From Elephas maximus indicus (lineage: Eukaryota > Chordata > Mammalia > Proboscidea > Elephantidae), in the NCBI RefSeq assembly GCF_024166365.1, contig NC_064823.1, positions 2,350,924 to 2,414,923 on the forward strand: 64,000 nt of DNA, given 5' to 3'. Below are positions 31,810-42,856 of this stretch, piece after piece. The translations under genes were made by a program, and so were the position numbers. Within the stretch, counting starts at the first letter, position 1. Every line of letters starts with the position of its first letter. The notes under the pieces are model-generated. The model made no database searches. It was not told the origin of the DNA and saw only the letters and a program-made list of their open reading frames with translations.

Positions 31810-33135
31810 CATATGACCATCTTGGTAGACACAAAAACAAAAAACAGTTGATAAAATTTCACACTATTTTATGACTTAGAAAACTAAGAATAGAAAGAAC
31901 TTTAATCTGATGAAGAATATACCTATCATAAATACATAATAAATGATGAAATATTTAAAAAGCTCCTCATACTGTATACAAAAATTAACTCAAAATGGAT
32001 CAAAGACCTCAATGTTAAAGCTACAGCTATAAAATTCTTGGGAAAAAACATCGGTATAAATCTTTGTGGCCTTGGGTTAGGTACTGGTTTTTATATATGA
32101 CACCAAAAATGCAAACAACAACAAACAAATGGAAATTATCAAAATTAAAAACTTTGTGCTTCAAAGGACTACAACAAGAAAGTGTAACGACAGCCCACAG
32201 AATGGGAGAAAATTTGCAAAACATGTATCTGATAAGGAACTAGTATCTAGAATATATAAAAATGCTTAGAATTTAAAAATGAAAAGGCAAATAACATGAT
32301 TAAAAAATGGGCAAAAGAGTTGAATAGACATGTCTCCAAAGAAAGACAAACGACCAGTAAGCGTATGAAAAGATGCTTAACATCATTAGCCATCACGAAG
32401 ACGCAAATTGAAACCAAAATGAGGTATCACTTCACAGCCCCAAGGCTGGCTATAATAAAGAAGACAGATGGTAACAAGTGTTGGCGAGGGTGTGGAGAAA
32501 TTGGAACCCTCATAACACCGCGGGTGAATAAAATGGTATAGTCACCTTGGAAAACAGTGGCAGTCCTTCAAATGATTAAGTGTATAGGGGTCCCATAAAA
32601 ACACGTTGCCATTGAGTGGATTCGACTTATAGTGACCCTACAGGACAGAGTAGAACCGCCCCATAGGGTTTCCAAGGAACGGCTGGTGGATTCGAACTGC
32701 CAACCTTTTGGTTAGCAGCCGAGCTCTTAACCTCTATGCCACCAGGGCTCCAAAGTTTCCAGCATCTCTATTCCTAGGTATATTCCCAAGAGAAATGAAA
32801 GCATATGTCCACACAAAAACTTTTATATAAATGTTCATAGCAGGATTATTCACAATAGCTGATAGGAAGAAATAACCCAAACGTCCATCAGTGAAGGGAT
32901 GGATAAACAGAATTTGGTATATTTGTATAATGGAATATTGTTCAACAATAAAAAAATAAAATAGATGCTAAAATATGGATGAATCTTGAAAACATTATGC
33001 TAGATGAAAGTAGACTATCTGAACAGACTGCATATTGTAGGATTTCATTTATATGAAATGTTCAGGATAGGCAAATTTATAGAGATAGAAAGTAGATTAG
33101 GTTGCCTAGGGCTGGAGGGATGATGGGATTTAGGG
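31810..33135 (+). mobile_element. L1 3' portion, interrupted
   Basis: ORF2-tail sequence (CAAAATGGATCAAAGACCTC, TTTGCAAAACATGTATCTGA, GAAATTGGAACCCTCATA) is followed by the ACCCAAACGTCCATCAGTGA region and 3' UTR. Frames are short and broken. A SINE (32590-32753) and an MLT1 LTR (33136-33574) interrupt it. Confidence 0.85.
32590..32753 (-). mobile_element. AfroSINE inserted in L1
   Basis: A minus-strand copy that interrupts L1 3' sequence, which continues on both sides. Confidence 0.92.
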
Positions 33136-33574
33136 TGTAGTGGGTTGGGTAATGCCCCTCCAAAAATCCATATTCTTCCTGGAACCCCAGGAAATGGCCT
33201 TATTTGGAAATAGGGTTGTTACAGATGTAGTTAGTAGATAAAGTCATACTGGAGTAGGGTGGGTCCTTAATCCAATGGTGTCCTTATAAGAAGATCAGAG
33301 GAGACAAAGGAACACAGACACAGAAGGAAGACAGCCATGGGAAGATGGAGGCACAGGCTGGAGTTATGCTGCCATAAACCAAGGAATGCCCAGGGCTACC
33401 AGGACCTGGGAGAAGCAAGGAGGGGTTCTCCCCTAGAGGCTTTGTAAAGAGCATGGCCCAGCAACACCTTGATTTCAGACTTCTAGCCCCTAGAACTGTG
33501 AGAAGATGGATTTCTGCTGTTTTAAGCCACCCACTTTGTGGTTCATTGTTACGGCAGCTCTAGGGCAAGAAAAC
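33136..33574 (+). repeat. MLT1-like MaLR LTR inserted in L1
   Basis: It opens TGTAGTGGGTTGGGTAATGC and includes GGCCTTATTTGGAAATAGGG, CCTTATAAGAAGA and TGTTTTAAGCCACCCACTTTG, the standard MLT1-type order. L1 3' sequence continues directly after it. Confidence 0.78.
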
Positions 33575-33755
33575 GGGGTGATGGCCAAGGGGTATGGAGC
33601 TTCATTTTGGGGTAATGAAAATGTACTAAAATTGATCATGGTGATGAATGCACAACTCTGTGAATATACTAAAAGTCATCGAATTGTACACTTTAAATGG
33701 GTGAATTGTATGTAAATTATATCTCAATAAAGCTGTTTTAAAAAAAGAAGATATA
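33575..33755 (+). mobile_element. L1 3' UTR end after the MLT1 insertion
   Basis: TACTAAAATTGATCATGGTG, ACTTTAAATGGGTGAATTG and ATCTCAATAAAGCTG with an A-rich end complete the L1 started at 31810. Confidence 0.85.
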
Positions 33756-33930
33756 GAGAACTTTAATATCTTATAATCATTACAGAAATTATGAATCAAG
33801 AACACAGCTATAAAAAGGAATGAAGTACTGACACATGTACAACTTGGATGAATTTCACATCTATTGAGGAAAAAAGTGGCAGACATTATACTATGATTCC
33901 ATTAATATGAAGTTCAACAACAGATAAAAT
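33756..33930 (+). mobile_element. L1 3'-region fragment
   Basis: GGAATGAAGTACTGACACAT and ACTTGGATGAATTTCACAT match the L1 ORF2-3' UTR junction. It adjoins the A-rich end of the previous L1. Confidence 0.65.
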
Positions 33931-34327
33931 TTGTGGTTCTGTGGAACATTTGCTGAGTCCCCTGGAAGGGGTGTGCTGTCCTTGGGGACCAGGACATTCA
34001 ACTCTGCAGAGCCTAGAGTTGCAGTGACAGGAAGCACAAAGACCCCAGTGAGTCATTGGGAATAATAGTAAGTGGGACCATTCCTCCTTCCACCCCTCTG
34101 CTCCTCTCGCTGGGGACACAGAGCCATATAGGAGTTTAAGATTCAATCCGTATGCCAGCACTTCCTCCTCACAGAATATTTCCTCCAAGCTGGTGCCAGG
34201 ACCTTTTGGATAGTGTGATATGTGAAACAGCCAATGGCATGGGCCCACTACACTTATTTCATTATGAAGAAGATCCCTGTTCATTGTGTCATATGGGACT
34301 GTGTGCCTGTGGATTAGGCATTCCATG

Positions 34328-34475
34328 TTGCTGTTGTTGGGTGCTGTTGAGTCAATGCAGACTCAAAGTGACCCAGTGTGACAGAACTGTTCTATAGGGT
34401 TTCTGCTAGGCTGAAATCTTTACAACCCTTCATCCTGCAGAGCTGCTGGGTGAGTTAGAACAGCCAAGGGCTCCT
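34328..34475 (-). mobile_element. AfroSINE, older variant, incomplete
   Basis: It starts TTGCTGTTGTTGGGTGCTG and stops after CAGCCAAGGGCTCC, lacking part of the head. Confidence 0.82.
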
Positions 34476-35179
34476 TAGGCATTTCATAAACCCCTAGATA
34501 TTGGCGGTGGCTGAAGCTATGGAGGCAGGAAAGGCAAACACATAGCTGGAATAGGTGCCTGTTCCTGTAAGAATGAACCACTCCAGTCCTTCAGGACAGA
34601 AGCAACCAATGCAGTCAACTTGTCAGTGAGTAGCTAGTTGGTCTTCTTGAGAAATGGAGCCATATTGAGGGCTCAGCCTTAGTCTCTGTTTCTGCAAAGT
34701 TGGATTTCCAGAGGACTTGTTAAGTGGGAGTCTGTGTTGTTGGTTCTACATGTAGCCTGTGTCTGCAACATGGCCACTCATTGTGCCCATTGTGCCAGTT
34801 ATGGAGTGACCATTGACTAGACTAACTGCATCAACTGGCTAAGTCATTTTGTCTACTGGTTGTTCAGTGCTTTATTGAGGCAGATGTTTTGTTATGAGTT
34901 AACATGTTAACAAAGATTTTATCCTTTCCAGACCCCTTCCACATACCCGTCCACATGCTTCTACTCCAGATCTCCTTGCATCTGATTCTCCAAGCTTTCC
35001 TTTCAGATCTTTAACCAGAGCAGCAGGCTATCTGCTAATGCCCATGAGCCTTATATATTCTGAAGTGGATAACCAGGTGCACTGTGTGAAACTCTGTCCA
35101 TTGAGGAGATGTTTCCTTTGCTGCTCTCCTTCAGCAGGTTGTGTGTGTATGTATGTGTCTGTGTGAAAATTTGCAATCT
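34476..35179. other. MGAT4D intron 1, nothing recognised
   Basis: Mixed-composition sequence with no repeat family or reading frame that I can support. Confidence 0.45.
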
Positions 35180-36000
35180 CATTCTAAAATATACATGGAA
35201 ATGTAAAAGGCCAAAATAGTTAAAACACCTCTGAAGAGTAAGAAGGTGGGAACACTTAACCTAATAGAAACGGAGGCTGTAGTAATTAACATGGTGCTGT
35301 TGGCACAGAAATACATAAATTGACCAATATAATAACCCAGTGCCGTCGAATCGATTCCGACTCATAGCGACCCTATAGGACAGTTATTTATTTCAAGTTA
35401 ATAATAAATAGTGCCAAGCAAATTGCTTACATGCATGACACAATTGAAAGGAAATGGATTCCTATCTTAGGCTTACAAAAATCATTGCGAACTTTATTTG
35501 TAAGGCTAATTGATTTCAAAGACAAAATTGTAACACTTTTTGGAGATAATGTAGAAAATTGGATTTATGACCTTGGGGTATAAGGAAAATTTTCTAGGAC
35601 ACAAGACACATAAATCACGAAAGAATTTTTAAAATTTTTTTATTAGATTAATCAAAAGTTACCACAGAAAGAGCGAAAAGCTAAACTACAAACTAGTCGA
35701 AGATATGTACAAGATACATAACTGACAAAGAATTAGTACTTAGAATGTGTAAAAAATGGCTACCAATCAGTAAGAAAAAAACAAGTAACCCAGTAGAAAA
35801 GTGATCAAAAGGAATGAAGATGAATTTTGAAAAAGTTGGAACATAAGTATCGAATAAACATATGAAAAACCTTCTTAGCAACCAAGGATATGCAAGCTAA
35901 CAAGCCCAATGAGATACCATTGTGTACCTTTAAGATTTTTAAAATTAGGAAACCAGACATTTGGTGAGGATATGGAGCTGCAGAAATTCTCACACACTAC
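35180..36000 (+). mobile_element. L1 ORF2 tail, degraded, interrupted by SINE pieces
   Basis: ATGGAAATGTAAAAGGCCAA, AATTAACATGGTGCTGTTGG and GAGATACCATTGTGTACC are degraded L1 ORF2 sequence. A SINE tail fragment (35334-35384) and a tRNA-Gly-headed SINE (36011-36353) interrupt it. L1-like sequence resumes near 36500-36880. Confidence 0.7.
35334..35384 (-). mobile_element. AfroSINE tail fragment
   Basis: About 50 bases of the tail (CCCAGTGCCGTCGAATCG to CCTATAGGACAG) interrupt L1-like sequence. Confidence 0.8.
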
Positions 36001-36010
36001 CCTTGGGAGG

Positions 36011-36353
36011 GTGCAGCGGTGGTTCAGTGGTAGAATTCTCCACTTCCATGCTGAGACCCGGTTTGATTCCCATCCAGTGCACCTCATACACAGCTACCAC
36101 CTGTCTGTCAGTGGAGGCTTGCTTGTTTCTATGATACTGAAAAAGTTTCAGTGGTGCTTCCAGACTAAGGCATACCAACAAAAAATGCCTGGTGATCTAC
36201 TTCTGAAAATCAGTCAGTGAAAATCCCGTGGATCACAATGGGGCATGCTGCAACCCATCATGGGGGTGGCGCAGGACTGTGCGGCACATCATTTAGTTGT
36301 GCATGGGGTTGCCATGAGCCGGGGTCCAACTGAACAATGGTTAATGGCAACAG
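36011..36353 (+). mobile_element. Composite SINE with tRNA-Gly-like head and RTE-like tail
   Basis: Positions 36013-36083 resemble a full tRNA-Gly: GTGGTTCAGTGGTAGAATTC (A box) and GGTTTGATTCC (B box), ending CCAGTGCACC. The body includes CCTGGTGATCTACTTCTGAA, and the tail (GGTGGCGCAGGACTGTG and GGGGTTGCCATGAGCC) is related to the RTE 3' end. Near-identical 11-bp direct repeats (CCCTTGGGAGG at 36000-36010 and CCCTTGGGGGA at 36354-36364) flank it. This marks a complete SINE insertion rather than a tRNA gene: the anticodon arm is degenerate. Confidence 0.8.
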
Positions 36354-36499
36354 CCCTTGGGGGAGTATACATTCATTCACTTTCACTATGCACCAATGCA
36401 TTTCCCATATCCTGCTTAGGGTTGAAATTTTGTTGGTGTGGAGCCTTGCCAATGGTTTACAGCCAACTTCTGCTCTCACTGGTCAGTACCCATGCCATC

Positions 36500-36880
36500 C
36501 ACCAGATCTATCCTAGGGAAACTCTCAAATCTGCTTACAAAATAGACACGTACCAGAATATTCTTGGCAGCATTTCTTGTAATAATTTGTTCTTCAACAG
36601 TAGAAGCAATAAACACTTTGTGGTATATTCAATACAGTGGAACACGTTACAGCAGCAAAAATGAATAAGCTCATTATTGACTCATCAATATGGCCTAATC
36701 TCAAAAACAAATTGAGCAAAAGAAGTAAGTACAGAATACATATAGTTTGATTGTAACTCTAAATGTCTAAAATCAAATGTAAGTCATCTTGCAGAAGCAG
36801 TAAAACTATTTTAAAAACCAATGGATGATTAATACACAATTCACAATTCTGCTCATTTGGGGGTGGGAGGGAAGGGAAAT
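36500..36880 (+). mobile_element. L1 3'-region continuation, degraded
   Basis: TTCTTCAACAGTAGAAGCAA, ACAGTGGAACACGTTACAGC and the following A-rich sequence resemble the L1 3' region downstream of the segment ending at 36000. Confidence 0.5.
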
Positions 36881-37074
36881 TTGATCGGAGAAGGATGCAG
36901 ATGGACTATCTAAGCCTAAAATAGTAGTGGGTTCATGCATGCCCATTTTTTTCTTCTTTAAACTGTCTTACATATCTTCTGTATTGTAGGATATATTTCA
37001 CAATACAACCTATACAGAGGCTACATTTAGGGAATTTAAAGGTCATACCACATAGTATGGGCGTCTTGAGAAGA

Positions 37075-38824
37075 CAAAGTAAAGTATTATAATGACATGT
37101 GCAAAGAGCTGGAGATGGAAAACCAAAAGGGAAGAACACGCTCGGCATTTCTCAAGCTGAAAGAACTGAAGAAAAAATTCAAGCCTCGAGTTCCAATAGT
37201 GAAAGATTCCATGGGGAAAATATTAAACGACACAGGAAGCATGAAAAGAAGATGGAAGGAATACACAGAGTCATTATACCAAAAAGAATTAGTCGATATT
37301 CAACCATTTCAAGAGGTGGCATATGATCAGGAACTGATGGTACTGAAGGAAGAAGTCCAAGCTACTCTGAAAAGGCATTGGCAAAAAACAAGGCTCCAGC
37401 AATTGATGGAATATCAATTGAGATGTTTCAGCAAACAGATGCAGCACTGGAGGTGCTCGCTTGTCTATGCCAAGAAATATGGAAGACAGCTTCCTGGCCA
37501 ACTGATTGGAAGAGATCCATATTTATGCCTGTTCCCAAGAAGGGTGATCCAACTGAATGTGGAAATTATAGAACAATATCATTAATATAAAGTGGTTTTA
37601 TCATTAATATCACACACAAGCAAAATTTTGCTGAAGATCATTCAAAAACGATTGCAGCAGTATATCAACAGGGAACTGCCAGAAATTCAGGCCGGTTTCA
37701 GAAGAGGACGTGGAACCAGGGGTATCATTGCTGATGTCAGATGGATCCTGGCTGAAAGCAGAGAATACCAGAAAGATGTTTACCTGTGTTTTATTGATTA
37801 TGCAAAGGCATTCGACTGTGTGGATCATAATAAACTATGGATAACACTGCAAAGAATGGGAATTCCAGAACACTTATTTATGCTCATGAGGAACCTTTAC
37901 ACAGATCAAGAGGCAGTTGTTTGGACAGAACAAGGGGATACTGATTGGTTAAAGTCAGGAAAGCTGTGCGTCAGGGTTGTATTCTTTCACCATACCTATT
38001 CAATCCGTATGCTGAACAGATAATACGAGAAGCTGGACTGTATTATGCAGATGACACAACCTTGCTTGCGAAAGTGAAAAGGACTTGAAGCACTTACTGA
38101 TGAAGATCAAAGACCACAGCCTTCAGTATGGATTACACCTCAACATAAAGAAAACAAAAATCCTGACAACTGGACCAATGAGCAACATCATGATAAATGG
38201 AGAAAAGATTGAGGTTGTCCAGGATTTCATTTTACTTGGATCCACAATCAACAGCCATGGAAGCAGCAGTCAAGAAATCAAAAGACGCATTGCATTGGGC
38301 AAATCTGCTGCAAAGGAGTTCTTCAAAGTGTTGAAGAGCAAAGATGTCACCGTGAAGACCAAGGTGCACCTGACCCAAGCCATGGTATTTTCAATCACAG
38401 CATATGCATGTGAAAGCTGGAGAATGAATAAGGAAGACCGAAGAAGAGTTGACGCTTTTGAATTGTGGTGTTGGTGAAGAATATTGAATATACCATGGAC
38501 TGCCAAAAGAACGAACAAATCTGTCTTGGAAGAAGTGGGGCCAGAATGCTCCTTAGAGGCAAGGATGGCGAGACTGCGTCTTACATACTTTGGACATGTT
38601 GTCAGGAGGGATCAGTCCCTGGAGAAGGATGTCATGCTTGGCAGAGTACAGGGTCAACGGAAAAGAGGAAGACTCACAATGAGATGGATTGACACAGTGG
38701 CTGCAACAATGAGCTCAAGCATAACAACGATTGTAAGGATGGTGCAGGACCAGGCAGTGTTTCGTTCTGTTGTGCATAGGGTTGCTATGAGTCGGAACCG
38801 ACTCGACGGCACCTAACAACAACA
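37075..38824 (+). mobile_element. RTE/BovB-like LINE, 5'-truncated, longest copy
   Basis: This is the most complete RTE copy in the window. It starts within the endonuclease-RT linker (the frame beginning MCKELEMENQ at 37097), then shows RT motifs: KAPAIDGISIEMF (about 37390), MPVPKKGD and NYRTISLI, an AGFRRGRGT block, CFIDYAKAFDCVDHNKLW (motif A, about 37790) and YADD (about 38045). The tail encodes CESWRMNKEDRRRVDAFELW and a conserved WIDTVA end. Frameshifts occur around 37590 and 37950, a 12-bp stretch is duplicated at 37577-37612, and about 50 bases before YADD are missing relative to the copy at 17200. The 3' end is GGCACCTAACAACAACAAC. Confidence 0.9.
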
Positions 38825-38974
38825 ACCACATAGTATAGTTTGATTACAGTAAAACATGCCATGAGAGGAGTAATCCAAAATGTATTTTACTCTTCTAGCT
38901 TCATCGCCTACTAAGTGCCTCGGATGTCTTTCTTCAGCACCACACTGGGTGCAAGTAAATGCATAATACATTTA

Positions 38975-39389
38975 GTCTGCCAGTCCAAAGGATGTGCTCT
39001 GCTCCCAGCTCTTCTTTCTTGGTGGTAGTGAGGTTCCTCTGTTCCTGCATCCCCTCTTTCTTCTCCTAGCTTTGCCAGAACATTCATATGTAATGGGTTG
39101 CAGGCCACACCTTTAAGGAAACTCCCCTTACTTGAGCTAAGTGGTGATTTGAGTAAGGCTGTGACTTGAGTCATGCTCTTTAGTAAGGGTATGTCTTAAG
39201 ATACACTCCACACTAATCCTGCCCCATGGACATATAGAGCTTTAGGATTTACAACATGTAATTAAAAATACCACAAAATGGAGGACATTTACATCGTATC
39301 ACAAAGTGGAGGACAATTACACAATACTAGGAATTATGGGCTAGCCAAGTTGACACATATTTTGGGGGGACACAAATCATTCCATGACA
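38975..39389 (-). repeat. ERVL-MaLR-like LTR, left end indistinct
   Basis: It contains the internal and terminal blocks of the 9051 copy (CTTCTTTCTTGGTGG, CTAGCCAAGTTGACACATAT) and ends TCATTCCATGACA. A short stretch (CACAAARTGGAGGACA) is repeated near 39270 and 39300. Confidence 0.65.
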
Positions 39390-39409
39390 CCCATGATTGG
39401 TTGGGGTTG

Positions 39410-39705
39410 CGGATCATGAGGAAAGCCTGTGCTGAGGAATTGAATCTGGGTCTTCCACATAAACCCATCCCAAACCCATTGTCATTGAGTTGATTCCGAC
39501 TCATAGAGACCCTATAGGACAGAGTAGAACTGCCCCATAGGGTTTCCAAGGCAGATTGCCACATCTTTATCCTGCAGAGTGGCTGGTGAGTCCAAACTGC
39601 TGATCTTTTGGTTAGCAGCCGAGCACTTAACCACCACACCACCAGGGCTACTGGTCCCCCACGTAGAAGGCAAGACTTCTACCACTGAACTACCAATGCC
39701 CCTTT
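39410..39705 (-). mobile_element. tRNA-Gly-like SINE fragment split by an AfroSINE
   Basis: The reverse complement of 39653-39702 reads as the 5' half of a tRNA-Gly-like head (GGCATTGGTAGTTCAGTGG), and 39440-39462 carries the B-box half (reverse complement of GGAATTGAATCTGGG). An AfroSINE at 39463-39651 separates them, with diverged duplications GGTCTTCCACATA and GGTCCCCCACGTA. It is probably a relative of the element at 36011. Confidence 0.6.
39463..39651 (-). mobile_element. AfroSINE, longer variant
   Basis: A minus-strand copy that splits a tRNA-Gly-like SINE fragment, ending CACACCACCAGGGCT. Confidence 0.9.
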
Positions 39706-39905
39706 CCAAGGGTAGTGGTTCAGACTTTATGCAGTAAGTATTCAGAGAGTCACTTAAAGTGTTTGAACTATGTTACCAGAGGATTGATGGTGAATTAGAG
39801 GCAAGAAACCAATTAAGAGGCAATTATAATAGTGCACCTAGAGGCAATAAAGACCTGAACTATGGTCATGTCAGTGATGATAACGATAAGACAGTTACAG
39901 AGGTC

Positions 39906-40050
39906 TATAGCAGTGCTTCTCAAATTTTAATATGCATACCAATCACCTGGGAATTTTACTGAAATGCAAACTGTGATTCAGTAGGTCTGCGGTGATGCCT
40001 GAGGTACTGTATTTCTAACAAGGTCACAGCTGATGCCATATACCTTCGAT
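39906..40050 (+). mobile_element. hAT-Charlie-type MITE, incomplete
   Basis: CAGTGCTTCTCAAATTTTAA, AATCACCTGGGAATTTTACT and TGATTCAGTAGGTCTGCGG indicate a hAT MITE. The 3' inverted end is missing. Confidence 0.6.
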
Positions 40051-40059
40051 GTCCAGTAC

Positions 40060-40660
40060 AGTGGCCCCTTGCCACATGGCTAACGAGCACTTGAAATGCA
40101 ACTAGTGCAAGTGAGGAACTGAATTTCTTACTTAATTTTGAATATTTTGAATTAAAAACTAAAGCAGTGCAAACAAAAATTTATTGTATCAGAACTACAT
40201 TTTATGTAACTATTAAAATTTAGCATCTGAATTGAGATTTGCCTTGAATATAAAAGGAAACCCTGGTGGTGTGGTGGTTAAGTGCTACAGCTGCTAACCA
40301 AAAGGTTGGCAGTGCAAATCCATCAGGCGCTCTTTGGAAACTCTATAGGGCAGTTCTACTCTGTCCTATAGGGTCACTGTGAGTAAAAATTGACTTGACA
40401 GCAATGGGCTTAAGTGTAAAATACACAGGATTGAAAAAAATTTAGTACAAAAAAGAATGTAAAATATCCTATTAATAATTTTATATGTTGATTTTATGTT
40501 GAAATAAAATTTTGGATATATTGGGTTAGATAGATTATATTTCTTGAGATTACTTTCACTTCTTTTTACTTTTTTAATGTGGTTACTAGAAAATTAAAAA
40601 TTACAATTGTCACTTGGAATTTATTTTTGCTGGCGAGCACTTCCTTGAACACTTACTGTG
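40060..40660 (+). mobile_element. A/T-rich DNA-transposon relic, split by an AfroSINE
   Basis: GGCTAACGAGCACTTGAAAT, AATATCCTATTAATAATTTT and ATGTGGTTACTAGAAAATTA follow a known mammalian MITE, interrupted at 40256-40412. A relative on the other strand lies at 3740-4060. I do not name the family. Confidence 0.58.
40256..40412 (+). mobile_element. AfroSINE inserted in a DNA-transposon relic
   Basis: A plus-strand copy from GGAAACCCTGGTGGTGTGG. The flanking A/T-rich relic continues on both sides. Confidence 0.93.
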
Positions 40661-42340
40661 AGTAGCAAGGGTCAGTAGAACTTAAGATCTTACCTGGAGC
40701 CTTTATTTATGGGAGGAAGTCACATTGGCCTTTGCACACATGGACTGGTGTTTGTTTAGGGTTTCACCACGAAGATGGTAAATTGACTCAACGCATCTAA
40801 TTATTGTTTATTTTGAATCTTTGTGAAATGGTTTTATGTATCATTTCATCCTCACAAAATACCTGAGTGAATATGGAAGTAATATACATATTTTAATAGA
40901 TTTTGGATAAATTGAATTATTAGGCAAGAATGCAAAAGAAGCAGATCCAAGATTAGAGATTATATCCTTTAACATTTCTGTATGGTTGTTTCTGTAAATA
41001 CTGCTTCCTCTAGAGAAAAACTCTTTCTTTTTATGTTTGCCAAATTGATCCCTTGGGGACTGAACTATGTTGTAGGAGCCCAGACATGTTGCATCACCCA
41101 TGATATGTCAATTCCAAACACACGATGCCTTTTGCAAAGAGAATATTATCCAGGGAACCCTAATCAAATAGAGTTATACTGGTTAAACCGTGTTCGTTTC
41201 TGAAGTTTGTAAGCATCCTCAAATAGTGTTGGACTCGACTTGACGGTAGTGGGTTTGGATTTTTTGGTTTATATGCACGGTTTATCTAGGATAGTTGCAG
41301 CTCTTTTGATTCAAGCGTGACTCAGTCTAAGAATCACCGAAATCAGCTCTTGACTGGCAAGTCCGTTCATTTGTTAATTTTTTCCCCATTTATTCAGCTA
41401 ATACTTGAGCCGGAGCACTACTATCTACCAGTCAGTTTGTCTTTTTTATTTTCTAAAAATTTAACATACGCATTGCTTCTTTAGTCAAATGTTTAAATAT
41501 TTTATTGAAATATTTAAAATAAGCATCTGAAGGCTGCTTTGTGCCCTCATCTTCTCTGGGTCACATCCTGATTCCTTTCTGTTAGTTAGAAATCAAGTTC
41601 AGATGCATTGACAGGTACTACAACAGTGGTTTAAGTGAGCTCATGGCTGGTGTGGAGATTCTCTTCTATAACTTCTTAGAGACTTTGTGTTCCTTCCATC
41701 TTATTCTGCATCCCTGGAATATTGCCTTATCTACATGATCCAGGATGGGTCACCCATGTCTATGTTCCCCCAGAGGGAAGGGTAAAAAGAGGAAGGAAAA
41801 GATGCACTCCTCCCTTTAAGAGCTGGACCCAGAAGGTGCACATCAGTCTCTGCTGACACTGCGTTGGATGAAATGTAATCACATGGCCAGATCAAAGGCA
41901 AGAAGTTCTGAGAAATGAAGTCTTTTTAGTTGGGTGGCCACATGCTATAAAAGGGAAGAACAGGTATTAGGGGATAACTCTCAACCTCTGTTGGAGCCTT
42001 CTAGATGTGGAGGCTTCAGTCAGGTAGGAAGATCTCCCAAGTCCTGCCTTATTGTAGAAACTGCATGGAGAATGGATGAAAGAAAGAGAAAAAAGGGTGA
42101 AGAGAGATGAGAGCCACACAAGAGTGATTAAAGAAAACAATTGACCCTCTACCTTTCTACTGTTCTTTTTGTGATCCTTCAAATCCTCCAACTAAATCTC
42201 TATTCCCTTGAGTTTCCTAGAATCTCTGAGCCTATTCTCTTCATTCTGGTGTACAGACCAGGAAATTAGTGAATAGCAACAACCAGGGAGAAGCTGTGTG
42301 AGCATATTGACTACAGACTTGAGCCTACATTTCTGTAACT
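40661..42340. other. MGAT4D intron 1, mostly unassigned
   Basis: Apart from a SINE tail fragment at 41225-41272 nothing is supported. The 74- to 86-codon frames lack known motifs. Confidence 0.45.
41225..41272 (+). mobile_element. AfroSINE tail fragment
   Basis: Only TGGACTCGACTTGACGGTAG to GGATTTTTTGGTTT is present. Confidence 0.75.
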
Positions 42341-42354
42341 ATTAATGATCAAAG

Positions 42355-42842
42355 ACCTCTTTAAAATCTTAAAAAGCAAAGGTGTCATTTTAGTGACTAA
42401 GATGTGCCTGACCCAGGCCATGATATTTTCAGTTGTCTCATATTCATGTGAAAGCTGGACAATGAAAAAGGAAGACCGAAGAATTGACGCATTTGAATTA
42501 TGGAGTTAGTGAAGAATATTGAATATACTATAGACTACCAGAAGAACAAACAAATCTGTCTTGAAAGTGTAGCCAGAATGCTCCTTAAAAGTGAGGATGG
42601 TGAGACTTACTTTGGACATTTTATAAGGAGGAACCAGTCTAGTTTACCATCATGCTTGGTAAAGCAGAGGGTTAGCAAAAAAAGAGGAAAATCCTCAATG
42701 AGATGGATTGATACAATTGCTGCAACAGTGGGCTCAAACAGCAACAATTTTGAGGATGGCACAGAACTGGGCAAAGTCTGGTTCCGTTATATATAGAGTC
42801 ACTCTGAGTCAGAGCCAACTAATGGCACCTAACAACAACAAC
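42355..42842 (+). mobile_element. RTE/BovB-like LINE 3' fragment with 14-bp target duplication
   Basis: The fragment covers the last part of the ORF (CESWTMKKEDRRIDAFELW) and the tail CACCTAACAACAACAAC. It is flanked by ATTAATGATCAAAG at 42341-42354 and 42843-42856, a perfect target-site duplication. Some bases at the 5' join (AAAG) could belong to either the target or the element. Confidence 0.92.
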
Positions 42843-42856
42843 ATTAATGATCAAAG

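Noticed and set aside
36013-36083. Candidate functional tRNA-Gly gene
   Set aside because: The sequence continues directly into a SINE body, is flanked by target duplications and has a degenerate anticodon arm.
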